64,000 nt of DNA from VAZQ01 sp034669045 (GCA_034669045.1 JAXDOD010000130.1:1-64000), one strand, 5' to 3'; shown: positions 1 through 8,310, counted from the first letter of the stretch. Made by a program: numbers and translations. The notes: generated by a model from the sequence alone, not told the origin.

Positions 1-676
1 AGACCTCGATGGTGGACGGAGAGCCCGCCACATTCCCCAGCACCGGCGCCTGGCCGACGCACACGACCATCGGGCACGGCTTGCCGCGCTCCCAGTATTT
101 GCGGCGGATGATGTCGCCGTGCTTGCCGGGCTCGATGAAGACGCTCAGCGTCTTGTCGTCCTGCACCATCACGCGGTAGGTGCCGACATTGACCCAGCCG
201 CTGTCGGGATCCTTGTTGATGATCAGGCATTCGGTCCCGATATAGCCGCCGCCGTCGAGCGGATGCCATTTCGGCGCGGGGAATTTGAGCACGTCCACGT
301 CGCCGTCGCGCACGATGTTGCTCAGCACCGGCCCGTAGTTGACCTCCTGCGGCGGGATCGACGACTTGGCGCCGCGCTGGCGATGGCGGCGCAGCTCCTT
401 CACGGCTTCCAGGTCGAGATTGCCGACCAGCAATGGCGAGGTGCGCACGTTGCTGGCGACGCGGAAATTCGGCGCGTAGCCTTTGATATCCTCGAACAGC
501 AGCACCGGCGGATACTTCTTGCGCAGGCTCAATTCATAGAGCGCGCCCATCTCCAGATGCGGGTCGGCGCCGCGCACCACCACCAGCTCGCCGCGCTCCC
601 TGGAAATGTCGAGGAAGTCACGCAGGTCGCCCCAGGCCGCCTGGCGGGCCGCATCGTCGAAGGGCTCGAAGGCCAT
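1..676 (-). CDS. UbiD family decarboxylase, N-terminal part (runs off left edge)
   Basis: This gene starts at the ATG at 676 and is still open at base 1, so only about 225 N-terminal residues are visible. The translation begins MAFEPFDDAARQAAWGDLRD and has the UbiD-family N-terminal pattern of a 'RGELVVVRG' strand, an 'LLFEDIKGY' strand, 'SNVRTSP', and a prFMN-binding-region segment with 'GTECLIINKD' and 'GTYRVMV', whose Arg is the conserved one. UbiD enzymes are reversible decarboxylases of aromatic or unsaturated acids that need prenylated FMN made by UbiX; no ubiX is present here. It lies 9 bp downstream of a small cupin on the same strand and probably ends the leftward run that begins with the racemase-like gene at 2794. 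Family assignment is firm; the substrate is unknown. Confidence 0.88.
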   Translation of the reverse strand, partial: MAFEPFDDAARQAAWGDLRDFLDISRERGELVVVRGADPHLEMGALYELSLRKKYPPVLLFEDIKGYAPNFRVASNVRTSPLLVGNLDLEAVKELRRHRQRGAKSSIPPQEVNYGPVLSNIVRDGDVDVLKFPAPKWHPLDGGGYIGTECLIINKDPDSGWVNVGTYRVMVQDDKTLSVFIEPGKHGDIIRRKYWERGKPCPMVVCVGQAPVLGNVAGSPSTIEV

Positions 677-685
677 GCTTGCTGT

Positions 686-1204
686 CTAGCCTTCCTTGAA
701 TTCGGGCGAGTTCTCGACCTGCTGCAGGTCGGACGCGACATGTTCATGAATCGGCAGGTTGATGAACGCGACCCACTTCGCCGGCCCCTTCTCCGGCTCG
801 CCATTGAAATGCTGATGCTCGACACCGCCCGGCTTCATGGGCAGCAGCACGAGGTCGCCCTTGGCCCAGTCGTAGCGCTCGCCATCGACGATCGAATAGC
901 CCTTGCCCTCGACCACGTAGATCAGCAGCCCGCCCTGGTGGCGGTGCTTGCCCGACACGGTCTTGATCTCGTGCAGGAACACGCGCCAGTGGTGCAGCGG
1001 CGAGTCCTTGTGCGAGACCGGACAGAGATAATAGAGCAGCTTGCCTTGCCGCGCGTGGTGCCATTGCCGATCGTCGAGCGAGACGACAAGCGGGCCGGTG
1101 AGGTTGCGCTGCATGAATTCATGGCGCGCGCGCATGCTGCGTTCATACGGGTTGTCCTGGAGCGGCGGGCGCTCGCGCTCCCGCACGCGTTCGATCTCAG
1201 CCAT
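686..1204 (-). CDS. Cupin domain protein
   Basis: A protein of 172 residues. I chose the ATG at 1204 (MAEIERV) over an upstream in-frame start because an AGAAAGG-like ribosome site lies just before it. Residues near the middle hold a cupin barrel: 'SGKHRHQGG' supplies the His-x-His pair, 'VVEGKGYSIVDG' the glycine-rich strand, and 'GVEHQHFNG' the second His motif. Cupins bind a metal and act as dioxygenases, isomerases or sensors; nothing here fixes which. The closest relative in this window is the C-terminal barrel of the tandem bicupins at 12736-14969, which share the 'HQHFN' box. Its position between another cupin and a UbiD decarboxylase suggests a role in breakdown of an organic acid. 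Confidence 0.85.
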   Translation of the reverse strand: MAEIERVRERERPPLQDNPYERSMRARHEFMQRNLTGPLVVSLDDRQWHHARQGKLLYYLCPVSHKDSPLHHWRVFLHEIKTVSGKHRHQGGLLIYVVEGKGYSIVDGERYDWAKGDLVLLPMKPGGVEHQHFNGEPEKGPAKWVAFINLPIHEHVASDLQQVENSPEFKEG

Positions 1205-1223
1205 CGTTGCGGCCTTTCTGTCG

Positions 1224-1368
1224 GGCGTAGTGCGCAGAGTGGGCAAAGGCGCGGCCATTAGGGCGTTCACGCCCGTCTTCGCCGGCTATGGCGCCGTGTC
1301 CACGCGGCTTTTCTCCAAGTCGCAGAATTGAAGACGCGTGGGCACGCTTCGCTTTGCCCACCCTACAA
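1224..1368. repeat. Degenerate palindromic repeat related to the 105-bp repeat at 54.7 and 57.3 kb
   Basis: Between the two cupin genes is a GC-rich stretch ending in a 'cgtgggcacgcttcgc' block followed by 'gcccaccctac'. The same words occur in the long repeats at 54742-54846 and 57278-57382. It looks like a decayed or partial copy of the same interspersed element. I see no gene here. Confidence 0.55.
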
Positions 1369-1387
1369 TGTTGCGCCATGATGTTTC

Positions 1388-1897
1388 TCACGGCCGGTAC
1401 TCGGGCGCGTTCTCGAGCTGCTCGAAGCCCGAGCCGCGGTCCACCGTGGTGCATTCGAACCAGTTCGCCTCGGCGGCGACGAACTTCGCCGGCTTGTCCG
1501 GGTCGGCGTTGAAGTGCTGCACGATGATGCCGTCGACGCGCAGCGGCAGGCTGACGACGTCACCGGCCTTCCAGGGATATTTCACGCCGTCGATCATGGT
1601 GTAGCCCTTGCCCTCCAGGATCAGCATCACCTGGTTGCCCTGGAATTTGAGCCGGCCGGAGCGGCTGCCGGGCGGGATCTCCTGCTGAAAGAACATGTAG
1701 GACGAGATCGCCGTGTCCTTGATCGCGGGATGCAGGTACCAGCGCATCAGGCCCTGGCTGTTGACCTCCTGCGGCAGCTCCTGCTCCTTGACGATCTGCA
1801 GCGCGTCGCGCTTCTGCTCGCGCTGGCGGTCGCGCAGAGCAAACAGCTCATCCCAGTGGTTGACCGCCGCGAGCCTCGATTTGCGCTCCGTTGCCAT
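1388..1897 (-). CDS. Cupin-like protein with degenerate first metal motif
   Basis: A 169-residue protein from the ATG at 1897, which is preceded by GGGAGG at good spacing; the longer frame opens five codons upstream. It is a paralogue of the neighbouring cupin: 'MLILEGKGYTMIDGVKYPW' and 'IIVQHFNADPDKPAKFVA' correspond to the barrel strands and second motif. The first motif reads 'PPGSRSGRLKFQGN', so the His-x-His pair seen in the neighbour is absent. It may therefore bind no metal, bind it differently, or serve as a non-catalytic partner of the 172-residue cupin. It is on the same strand as the racemase-like gene upstream and the cupin and UbiD genes downstream. Confidence 0.82.
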   Translation of the reverse strand: MATERKSRLAAVNHWDELFALRDRQREQKRDALQIVKEQELPQEVNSQGLMRWYLHPAIKDTAISSYMFFQQEIPPGSRSGRLKFQGNQVMLILEGKGYTMIDGVKYPWKAGDVVSLPLRVDGIIVQHFNADPDKPAKFVAAEANWFECTTVDRGSGFEQLENAPEYRP

Positions 1898-2011
1898 CGT
1901 TGGTCCTCCCAAAGGCCGGCGTGTTGGACTGCTTCTTCGGCGCCTGGCCCGATATCATCGGCCGCCGCCGCCGCAGTCAATAGAGCCGGCCTCGATGGGA
2001 TGCGGTCCGTC

Positions 2012-2031
2012 GTCCGCGCGAAAGCGCGGAC
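2012..2031 (-). terminator. Hairpin downstream of the racemase-like gene
   Basis: A perfect 8-bp inverted repeat (gtccgcgc / gcgcggac) around a gaaa loop lies 20 bp past the stop of the racemase-like gene. There is no clear T-run after it, so it may be an attenuator or a short form of the interspersed repeat at 2844 and 60604, which shares the 'cgtccgcgcgaaagcg' core. Confidence 0.45.
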
Positions 2032-2050
2032 CTGACGCCAAGCGCCCGCC

Positions 2051-2794
2051 TCACGCCGTCGCCAGCAACCGCCCGTGGCCCTCGATCGGCGTCCAGGCCT
2101 TGAGGATGTGCAGGATGTCCCAGAGCTGCGCGGTGACGTTGCAGAGCGCGGGCCTGCCGAACTCCGCCTCCAGCCGCTGCGCGACCGGCTCCGCGATCCA
2201 GGTGCCGCCGCCGAGATAGATCGCGTCGCAGTCCGGATTGTCGAGGAAGGCCTGGCGGCCGAGCTCGTAGGCGAGCTGCATGTGGTCGCGCGCGTTGATC
2301 TTCTGGAACTCGGACGGCGGCATTTCCTTGGTGGCGGCGCCGACCACCGTCACGCCTTCGCGCGCCAGAAACTCGCCGAGCGTCCTGTTCATGGCCACAG
2401 ACCATTTGTTGACCAGCGCCATCTTCTTGACGCCGAGATGCTTTGCCGCGCGCCCGACCGCCAGCACCGTCGAGGAGGCCGGGACGCCGGCGTGCCCGGT
2501 CATGAACTCGATCATGCGGTCGTGCGCCGCGACCCCGATCAGGATCGGCAGCGGCGTCCCGCTCTGCACCACCATCTCGACGCCGCGCTCCATGAGCTTG
2601 TCGAGGTTGCTCGCGAGCGGCTTGAACAGCGCGCGCTCGACGTCGGCGGGCGAGAACTCCGCAAGCCCGATCGGGATCATCACCTGCATGATGCCGGGCG
2701 GCGCGATGCGATAGAACTCGTAGGCCGCGTTGTCGATGATGGAGAGCGGCAGCAGCACGCCGACCTTGTGCGTGGGCAGGGACTCTTCGAACAT
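2051..2794 (-). CDS. Aspartate/glutamate racemase superfamily protein (arylmalonate decarboxylase / maleate isomerase-like)
   Basis: A 247-residue protein. I took the ATG at 2794 (MFEESLPTHKVG), preceded by GGGAGG; the frame is open further upstream but that part is repeat DNA. The fold signature is seen in 'KVGVLLPLSIIDNAAYEFYR', 'GVEMVVQSGTPLPILIG', 'VLAVGRAAKHLGVKKMALVN', 'DAIYLGGGTW' and 'RPALCNVTAQLWDILH'. Classical racemases use two cysteines; here only the C-terminal one (CNVTAQ) is present and the N-terminal position is Ser-Gly-Thr. A single cysteine is known in arylmalonate decarboxylase, while maleate isomerase also belongs to this superfamily. It starts the leftward run with two cupins and UbiD, so a decarboxylation or isomerisation step on a dicarboxylate is plausible. 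The exact reaction is not resolved. Confidence 0.8.
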   Translation of the reverse strand: MFEESLPTHKVGVLLPLSIIDNAAYEFYRIAPPGIMQVMIPIGLAEFSPADVERALFKPLASNLDKLMERGVEMVVQSGTPLPILIGVAAHDRMIEFMTGHAGVPASSTVLAVGRAAKHLGVKKMALVNKWSVAMNRTLGEFLAREGVTVVGAATKEMPPSEFQKINARDHMQLAYELGRQAFLDNPDCDAIYLGGGTWIAEPVAQRLEAEFGRPALCNVTAQLWDILHILKAWTPIEGHGRLLATA

Positions 2795-2843
2795 GTCGCC
2801 TCCCAATCCTAGAGCACGTTCCCTCATGCGGCGGCGGTCCACC

Positions 2844-2950
2844 GTCCGCTCGTCCGCGCGAAAGCGGGACCCAGCGCAAGAGATCGAGGAACAGCGCAAG
2901 CGACTCCTGGATTCCCGCTTGCGCGGGGATGAGCGGATGAGGTCGTGGAC
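2844..2950. repeat. Interspersed repeat, copy 1 (second copy at 60604-60711)
   Basis: About 107 bp that match 60604-60711 in the same orientation at most positions, beginning 'gtccgctcgtcc' and ending 'gatgaggtcgtgg'. It contains two short hairpins ('gcgaaagcg' type and 'cccgcttgcgcggg' type). It occupies most of the 301-bp gap between the racemase-like gene and the binding-protein gene, where I see no coding sequence. Confidence 0.8.
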
Positions 2951-3095
2951 TTTCGCGCGCCGCCCGCACCACCACGTCCTATCCTGAATGTAGCCGGGGC
3001 GGTTGTCGAGGAACAGCTTTTTCCAGCTTCATCGCAAGCTCTTGCCATGCCGCAAGTCCAGCGCCACGATGCGGCTCGTCCAGCGAGGGACTGCA

Positions 3096-4205
3096 ATGAC
3101 GCGCCATGCGATCAGCGCCGGCCGCGCGCGCGCGCACCAGAGTGTGGCCAGGAGCGCGGCCAGCAGTGCGGCCGCGACATTGCTGCTCCTGCTCGGCGTG
3201 GTGGCGGCCCCGGCGCAGGCCGAGCCTGCGAGCAGCTCGGCGATCGTGACATATGCCGGCCGCGACCGGCAGCGGATGCTGGAGGAGGGCGCCAAGAAGG
3301 AGGGCGAGCTCCTCCTCTACACCACCGGCACGCAGATCGCGCCGCTGATGAACCGGTTCTCGCAGAAATACCCGTTCATCAGGCTCAAGTTCTACCGCGC
3401 CGGCGGTTCGGAAGTGGCGCAGCGCGTCACCATCGAGTATCAGGCGCGCTTCTTCGCGGTCGACGCCTTCGAGCTCGGTAGCGACTCGCTCCTGGTGCCG
3501 CGTGCGCACGGCATCCTGCAGCCCTTCGCCTCGCCCGAGATGGCGGCCTATCCGCCCGACGCCATCGAGGCGCAGCGGCTTTGGGTCTCGGCGCGCGAGT
3601 CCTATGGCGGGCTGAGCTACAACACCAGGCTGGTGGCTCCCGAGCAGGCGCCGAAGACCTGGCCGGACCTGCTCAAGCCGCAATACAAGGGCCGCATGGC
3701 GTTCCCGGGAAGCACGACCACGTCGGCCGAGTGGACGGGCATCCTGCTCACGACCTATGGCGAGGATTTCGTGCGCAAGCTCGGGGCGCAGGATATCAGG
3801 ATCTACAAGATGACCGCGCGGGCGCTGCAGAACCTGGTGACATCCGGCGAGGTCGCCATCGCGGCGCGCGCCTCGAACGCCCATGTGGCGGAGGACCGCA
3901 GGAAGAACGCGCCGGTCGCCTGGGTCGCGCCCGGCCCGGTGCCGGTGACCGCGACCGTTACGGCGGTCGCGGCGCGGCCGCCACATCCCCACGCGGCGAT
4001 GCTGATGGTCGATTTCCTGCTCTCGGAGGAAGGCCAGAAGATGTATCAGGAGATCGGTTACAATTCGGCCCGCCGGGGGCTGGAGGATCGCGACACCCCG
4101 AAGGAGAAGATCTACTTCACCCAGCGTCCCACCTTCGTCGAGGACTTCGAGAAGTGGGGCGAGCTGTTCCGCGACGTGTTCGTCAACAGGCGCCGGCCGG
4201 GCTGA
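3096..4205 (+). CDS. ABC transporter periplasmic binding protein (iron(III)-type, solute-binding family 1)
   Basis: A 369-residue exported protein from the ATG at 3096 (MTRHAISAGRAR), with 'gaggga' upstream. A long signal peptide ends near 'APAQA/EPASS'. The mature part has the FbpA/AfuA-like layout: 'EGAKKEGELLLYTTGTQIAPLM', 'KYPFIRLKFYRAGGSEVAQR', 'SYGGLSYNTRLV', 'PKTWPDLLKPQYKGRMAFPG' and 'LEDRDTPKEKIYFTQRP'. Such proteins deliver ferric ions, or sometimes phosphonates, polyamines or organic compounds, to a permease. The ligand is not evident. It is the first gene of a compact rightward operon with the CapA-like gene (13 bp away) and the permease, but no ATPase gene follows. Confidence 0.88.
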   Translation: MTRHAISAGRARAHQSVARSAASSAAATLLLLLGVVAAPAQAEPASSSAIVTYAGRDRQRMLEEGAKKEGELLLYTTGTQIAPLMNRFSQKYPFIRLKFYRAGGSEVAQRVTIEYQARFFAVDAFELGSDSLLVPRAHGILQPFASPEMAAYPPDAIEAQRLWVSARESYGGLSYNTRLVAPEQAPKTWPDLLKPQYKGRMAFPGSTTTSAEWTGILLTTYGEDFVRKLGAQDIRIYKMTARALQNLVTSGEVAIAARASNAHVAEDRRKNAPVAWVAPGPVPVTATVTAVAARPPHPHAAMLMVDFLLSEEGQKMYQEIGYNSARRGLEDRDTPKEKIYFTQRPTFVEDFEKWGELFRDVFVNRRRPG

Positions 4206-4218
4206 TCGAGAGGCACAG

Positions 4219-5286
4219 GTGACCCACAAGCAAGGTGCCTCCCCTCGGCTCGCCCTCGCCGGCGACGTCGCGATCGAGACCGCGGATCCGGCGGTCCTGA
4301 TGGGAAAGGTCGCGGACTATTTCCGCCACTCCGCGATCGCCTTCTGCAACTGCGAATGGCCGCTGACCGACCGCGGAGCGCCTTGGCCGGGGAAAGCCGG
4401 CCGGGTGGTGCGCACGCGTCCCGAGCTGGTGCGCCTCTACACGATGTGCGGCTTCGACGTGGTCAGCCTCGCCAACAATCATGTCATGAACTATGGGCCG
4501 GAGGGGCTCGTGCAGACCCTCGAGGTCCTCGACGCCGCCGGCATCGCCCACTGCGGCGCCGGCGCGGATCGCGCGGCCGCGCACCGGCCGGCCATGGTCG
4601 AGCGCGGCGGCCGGCGCTACGCCTTCCTCGCCTATACCTCGGTGTTCACAGCGGGCTTCGAGGCAACGGACGAGCGGCCGGGAATGGCGGTGGTGAAGGT
4701 CGACGCCCAGTATCGCATCCCCAGGCGCCTGCACGAGATGCCGGGTTCGCCGCTCGACGTGGACACCACGCCGAACGCCGAGCATCTCGACCGCGCCAGC
4801 GAAGACATCAGGCGGGCGCGCGCGGAGGCGGATGCGGTGATCGTCTCGTGGCACTGGGGCGTCAGCATGGGTTATCAGCATCTGGTGCCCTACCAGGCCG
4901 AGCTTGCGCATGCGGCGATCGACGCCGGGGCCGATCTCGTCGTCGGTCATCACCCGCACCTGATCCAGCCGATCGAGCTCTACAAGGGCAGGCTCATCGC
5001 CTATTGCCTCGGCCATTGCGGTTTCGACATGCAGTCGGAGCGGATCGCGGAGGAGTCGATCCTGCTGGAGGTCGCGCTCACGCATCGCGGGCTCGGCGAA
5101 GCCACGGTGCGGCCGATCGTCGACGCCAAGGCGCATCCCGAGATTCTCGGCCGCGAGGCCGGGCGCTCGACGCTCGATTGGCTGGCGCGGCTGTCGAGGC
5201 CCCATGGCACCGCGTTCGAACCGCGCGGCGATGCGGTCGCGCCCGTGGCGGTGCGGCCGGCGCTGCGCGTGTTGAGCGGGTCATGA
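4219..5286 (+). CDS. CapA-family (poly-gamma-glutamate biosynthesis-type) metallophosphoesterase-like protein
   Basis: A 355-residue protein starting at GTG 4219, six bases after GAGAGG. The family signatures are clear: 'LALAGDVAIE' at the start, 'CNCEWPLTDRG' (usually NLE), 'SLANNHVMNYGPEGL', 'VIVSWHWGVSMGYQ', and 'VVGHHPHLIQPIELYKG'. These residues line a dinuclear-metal site of the calcineurin-like fold. CapA proteins are known from poly-gamma-glutamate capsule export, but many relatives sit alone with unknown roles. There is no signal peptide or membrane anchor, so it should be cytoplasmic. It overlaps the permease start by ATGA, so the three genes are translationally coupled. A hydrolase inside an importer operon suggests it acts on the imported compound (inference). 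Confidence 0.85.
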   Translation: MTHKQGASPRLALAGDVAIETADPAVLMGKVADYFRHSAIAFCNCEWPLTDRGAPWPGKAGRVVRTRPELVRLYTMCGFDVVSLANNHVMNYGPEGLVQTLEVLDAAGIAHCGAGADRAAAHRPAMVERGGRRYAFLAYTSVFTAGFEATDERPGMAVVKVDAQYRIPRRLHEMPGSPLDVDTTPNAEHLDRASEDIRRARAEADAVIVSWHWGVSMGYQHLVPYQAELAHAAIDAGADLVVGHHPHLIQPIELYKGRLIAYCLGHCGFDMQSERIAEESILLEVALTHRGLGEATVRPIVDAKAHPEILGREAGRSTLDWLARLSRPHGTAFEPRGDAVAPVAVRPALRVLSGS

Positions 5287-7025
5287 CGGTACCGGCGGCC
5301 GGATTGCAAAGGCGAGCGCGCATCCGGCGGACATGGTTCCCGCAGGTGGACTCCGGCGTGAGCGTGCTGTGGGTGCTGATCGCCGTCGCCGCGCTGGCGG
5401 TGCTGCCGCCGTTCTTCTACGTGATCAAGAGCAGCGTCACGATCCCGCTGCCGGGGTTCCGCACGGCCCTCGGCCTTGAGAACTATCAGCGCGTGATCGA
5501 GATCAGCGGCTTCCACCTGTGGACCATGACCCTCGCCTTTGCGCTCGGCTCGTCCCTGCTGGCGATCGTGCTCGGCTTCACGGCCGCCTGGCTCCTGGCG
5601 CGCACCAACGTGCCGTTCCGCCAGACCGTGTTCGTGGGCGCGTTCCTCTCGCTCGCGGCGCCGCTGATCGTCAAGGGCATCGGCTGGATCCTGCTGCTCG
5701 GCCCCAACAACGGCCTGATCAATGTGTGGCTGCGCTCCTGGTTCGGCCTCACCGGCGTGCCGATCGAGCTGTTCGGCCTCGGCGGCATGATCTTCATCGA
5801 GGGCCTGCTGTGGACGCCGGTCGCGCTTCTCCTCGCGCTGCCGCCGCTCACCGCCATGGACCCGGCGCTCGAAGAGGCGGCGTCGATGTCGGGCGCCTCG
5901 CGCTGGCAGATCCTCAAGCACGTGACGCTGCCGCTTGCGCGGCCCGCGATCCTGGCGGTGCTGCTGCTCTCCTTCATCCGCGCGCTCGAAGCCTTCGAGG
6001 TGCCGCTGCTGATCGGCATTCCGGGCGGCGTCATCACGGTCACCACCGCGCTCTACCAGTCGATCCATTCCGGCTTCGTGCCGCGTTATGGCGAGGCGAG
6101 CGCCTATGCGGTGCTGCTGATGGCGGCGGTCGCGCTGCCGCTCGCCCTCTATTACCGCGCCACCAAGGAGAGCGCGAAGTTTGCGACCATCACGGGCAAG
6201 GGCTTCCGGCCCTCGCGCATCGATCTCGGCAAATGGAAATACCCTTGCGCGCTCTGGGTGCTGCTGATTCCGATCTCGCTCGCCGCGCCATTGGTGCTGA
6301 TGCTGTGGGCGTCGTTCCTGCCGATCTACACCTCGCCCGAACTCGGCGACCTCGGCCGCATGTCGCTTGCCAACTACCTGTCGGTGGCGACCCGCGAGGA
6401 CACCGTCTCCGGCCTCTGGAACAGCGTGCTGGTGGGAACCGGCAGCGCATCCGCGGTGGCGGCGAGCGCGCTGGTCATGAGCTGGGTGGTGGTGCGCCGG
6501 CGCGAGGCCTATCGCTGGCTGGTCGACGTGCTGGGCTCGCTGCCGCTCGTATTCCCCGGCATCGTGCTCGGCATCGCGATCCTGGTCGAGTTCCTCAACC
6601 TGCGCTTCATCCCGATCTACGGCACCATCTGGATCGTGATCTTCGCGCTCGGCATCAAGTTCCTGCCCTACGGCATGCGGTTCTGCTATTCGAGCCTGCT
6701 CTCGATCGATCGCCAACTCGAGGAGAGCGCGCGGGTGTGCGGCGCCGGCGACGTCAAGGTGCTGCGCGCGATCGTGCTGCCGCTCACCATGCCGGCGATC
6801 GCGGCGACCTGGCTCTACGTGTTCATGCACGCGATCCGCGACCTCTCGACCGCGATCCTGCTCTCGGGGGCGCATAACTCGATCGTGTCGGTGGTGATCC
6901 TCGACCTCTGGAACAACGGCGAAGTGCCGCAGGTCGCGGCGCTGAGCATCCTGATCGCGGCCGGCATGACTGCGCTCGGCATTCTGTTCATGACGCTGAG
7001 CACGCGCCACAATTACAGGATTTGA
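5283..7025 (+). CDS. ABC transporter permease, fused two-domain (FbpB/AfuB type)
   Basis: A 580-residue inner-membrane protein starting at ATG 5283 inside the stop of the CapA-like gene. It consists of two homologous permease halves, each with about six membrane segments. Each has an EAA loop for ATPase docking: 'LEEAASMSGASRWQILKHV' in the first and 'LEESARVCGAGDVKVLRAI' in the second. This two-in-one layout is typical of ferric-iron permeases and related importers. It would work with the binding protein at 3096. The ATPase subunit expected directly downstream is missing; instead the last 199 bp of this gene recur at 8311-8508 on the far side of a lower-GC segment. Confidence 0.93.
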   Translation: MTVPAAGLQRRARIRRTWFPQVDSGVSVLWVLIAVAALAVLPPFFYVIKSSVTIPLPGFRTALGLENYQRVIEISGFHLWTMTLAFALGSSLLAIVLGFTAAWLLARTNVPFRQTVFVGAFLSLAAPLIVKGIGWILLLGPNNGLINVWLRSWFGLTGVPIELFGLGGMIFIEGLLWTPVALLLALPPLTAMDPALEEAASMSGASRWQILKHVTLPLARPAILAVLLLSFIRALEAFEVPLLIGIPGGVITVTTALYQSIHSGFVPRYGEASAYAVLLMAAVALPLALYYRATKESAKFATITGKGFRPSRIDLGKWKYPCALWVLLIPISLAAPLVLMLWASFLPIYTSPELGDLGRMSLANYLSVATREDTVSGLWNSVLVGTGSASAVAASALVMSWVVVRRREAYRWLVDVLGSLPLVFPGIVLGIAILVEFLNLRFIPIYGTIWIVIFALGIKFLPYGMRFCYSSLLSIDRQLEESARVCGAGDVKVLRAIVLPLTMPAIAATWLYVFMHAIRDLSTAILLSGAHNSIVSVVILDLWNNGEVPQVAALSILIAAGMTALGILFMTLSTRHNYRI

Positions 7026-7040
7026 ACAGTGCCCGCGTCA
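6827..7040 (+). repeat. Direct repeat copy 1: 3' end of the permease gene
   Basis: The last 199 bp of the permease gene plus about 15 bp beyond its stop are repeated at 8311-8523 with a handful of substitutions and one deleted base. The two copies bracket about 1.27 kb of lower-GC DNA with the Bug gene at 7336. See the pseudogene entry at 8311. Confidence 0.9.
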
Positions 7041-7091
7041 ACGTCGCAACTCATATTGAGTGTCGTAAATCAAACATTGTGCGACGTATCG

Positions 7092-7122
7092 GGAATGGCT
7101 CTGTTGAGCCATTCCATACTCT
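7092..7122 (+). terminator. Strong hairpin downstream of the permease operon
   Basis: A perfect 10-bp stem (ggaatggctc at 7092-7101 and gagccattcc at 7106-7115) with a tgtt loop is followed by 'atactcttt'. It lies 66 bp past the permease stop and 220 bp before the Bug gene. It fits a rho-independent terminator with a weak T-tract. The rest of 7026-7335 is lower-GC DNA in which I see no gene. Confidence 0.62.
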
Positions 7123-7335
7123 TTCCCACACGCCGACGGTGCGGTATGTTCCGTGTGAGTGCTGCCTTAAAACGAGAAGGTGCCGAATTTCTCGTTCTTA
7201 GCAATTAGCAGCACTACTGCCGCCGGCTGGCACAATCGCAAACACGACACGACACGACGAATACGGCCGCGCTTGTTCGCCTGGCAAAGGCTGAGCGACG
7301 CCGCCAGCGGCAACATCTTGGCAAAAGGAAAATTC

Positions 7336-8298
7336 ATGAAACTTCCCCGCCGGAAATTCTTGCACCTGGCCGCGGGCGCTGTCGCGCTGCCGGTCGTGTC
7401 TCGCGCGGCATGGGGGCAAGTCTATCCGTCGCGGCCCATACGTATCATTGTGAGTGTCGCCGCCGGCGGCGTGGATGACCTCCTTGTAGGGCTGCTCGAA
7501 CATCGGCTGCCCGAACGTCTCGGCCAACCCGTTCGCATCGATAATCAACCGGACGTTGGCGCCTACACAAAGGCCATTACAAACGCTTCTCCGGACGGAT
7601 ATACGTTCGTTCTGGTCATTGCAGCGAACGCGGTCAGTGTCGTACTTGGCCAAGGGCTCAATTTCGATTTCGCCCGCGACATGGCACCAGTTGCAGGTAT
7701 CAGCCGCAATCCCTTCTTTGTGGTCGTCAACCCATCCGTCCCAGTCAGGACTATTCCTGAGTTCATTGCCTATGCCAAAGCCAATCCTGGCAACGTCAAT
7801 ATGGCGTCGACCGGTAATGCATCACGCATTGCGGGTGAGTTGTTCAAGATGATGACGGGCGTTGAATTGGTTCACGTTCCATTCGCCGGCGCGGCAGCCG
7901 CGATTACGGGTCTGCTCAGTGGTCAGGTCCAGGTGATGTTCGCGACCATACCAGCGTCGGTCCAGTCCATCCGGGAGGGCAAGTTGCGAGCGCTGGCGAT
8001 AACAAGTGCGACCCGCTCGGAGCTTATGCCAGACATCCCGATGGTCGGCGACTTTGTGGCCGGGTACGAGGCAAGTGGATTTCAGGGCCTCGGCGCCCCC
8101 AGAAACACTCCCGCCGAGCCTATCGACAGGCTCAACAAAGAAATCAATGCCGCTTTGGCCGATCCAGAGTTCAAGGCAAGTCTTACGAAATTTGGCAATA
8201 CAGCACTCCCACTGCCGCCGGCCGACTTCGGCAAGCTGATGCGCGACGAGATCGACAAATTGACCAAGGTGATCAAATTCGCGGGCATGAAGGGGTGA
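7336..8298 (+). CDS. Bug/TctC-family periplasmic receptor, classical type
   Basis: A 320-residue binding protein from the ATG at 7336, seven bases after AGGA. The N-terminus MKLPRRKFLHLAAGAVALP is a twin-arginine-like signal, cleaved near 'AAWGQ'. The mature protein has the classical Bug pattern: 'VYPSRPIRIIVSVAAGGVDDLL', 'RLGQPVRIDNQPDVG', 'SPDGYTFVL', 'DFARDMAPVAGI', 'VHVPFAGAAAAITGLLSGQVQVMF'. It differs from the other eight receptors in this window, which use a 'DFYxGKT' start. Base composition is clearly lower in GC than its surroundings, and a duplicated piece of the permease gene flanks it, both pointing to insertion or rearrangement. No TctA or TctB gene is adjacent. Confidence 0.92.
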   Translation: MKLPRRKFLHLAAGAVALPVVSRAAWGQVYPSRPIRIIVSVAAGGVDDLLVGLLEHRLPERLGQPVRIDNQPDVGAYTKAITNASPDGYTFVLVIAANAVSVVLGQGLNFDFARDMAPVAGISRNPFFVVVNPSVPVRTIPEFIAYAKANPGNVNMASTGNASRIAGELFKMMTGVELVHVPFAGAAAAITGLLSGQVQVMFATIPASVQSIREGKLRALAITSATRSELMPDIPMVGDFVAGYEASGFQGLGAPRNTPAEPIDRLNKEINAALADPEFKASLTKFGNTALPLPPADFGKLMRDEIDKLTKVIKFAGMKG

Positions 8299-8310
8299 CC
8301 GGTCGCCCTC

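Noticed and set aside
119..1261. Long plus-strand frame opposite the UbiD and cupin genes
   Set aside because: His/Arg/Val-rich translation typical of the antisense of a GC-rich coding region; the minus-strand genes carry the real motifs.
4356..5282. Upstream in-frame extension of the permease through the CapA-like gene
   Set aside because: It is an out-of-frame reading of the CapA-like gene; the ATGA overlap at 5283 gives the proper permease start.
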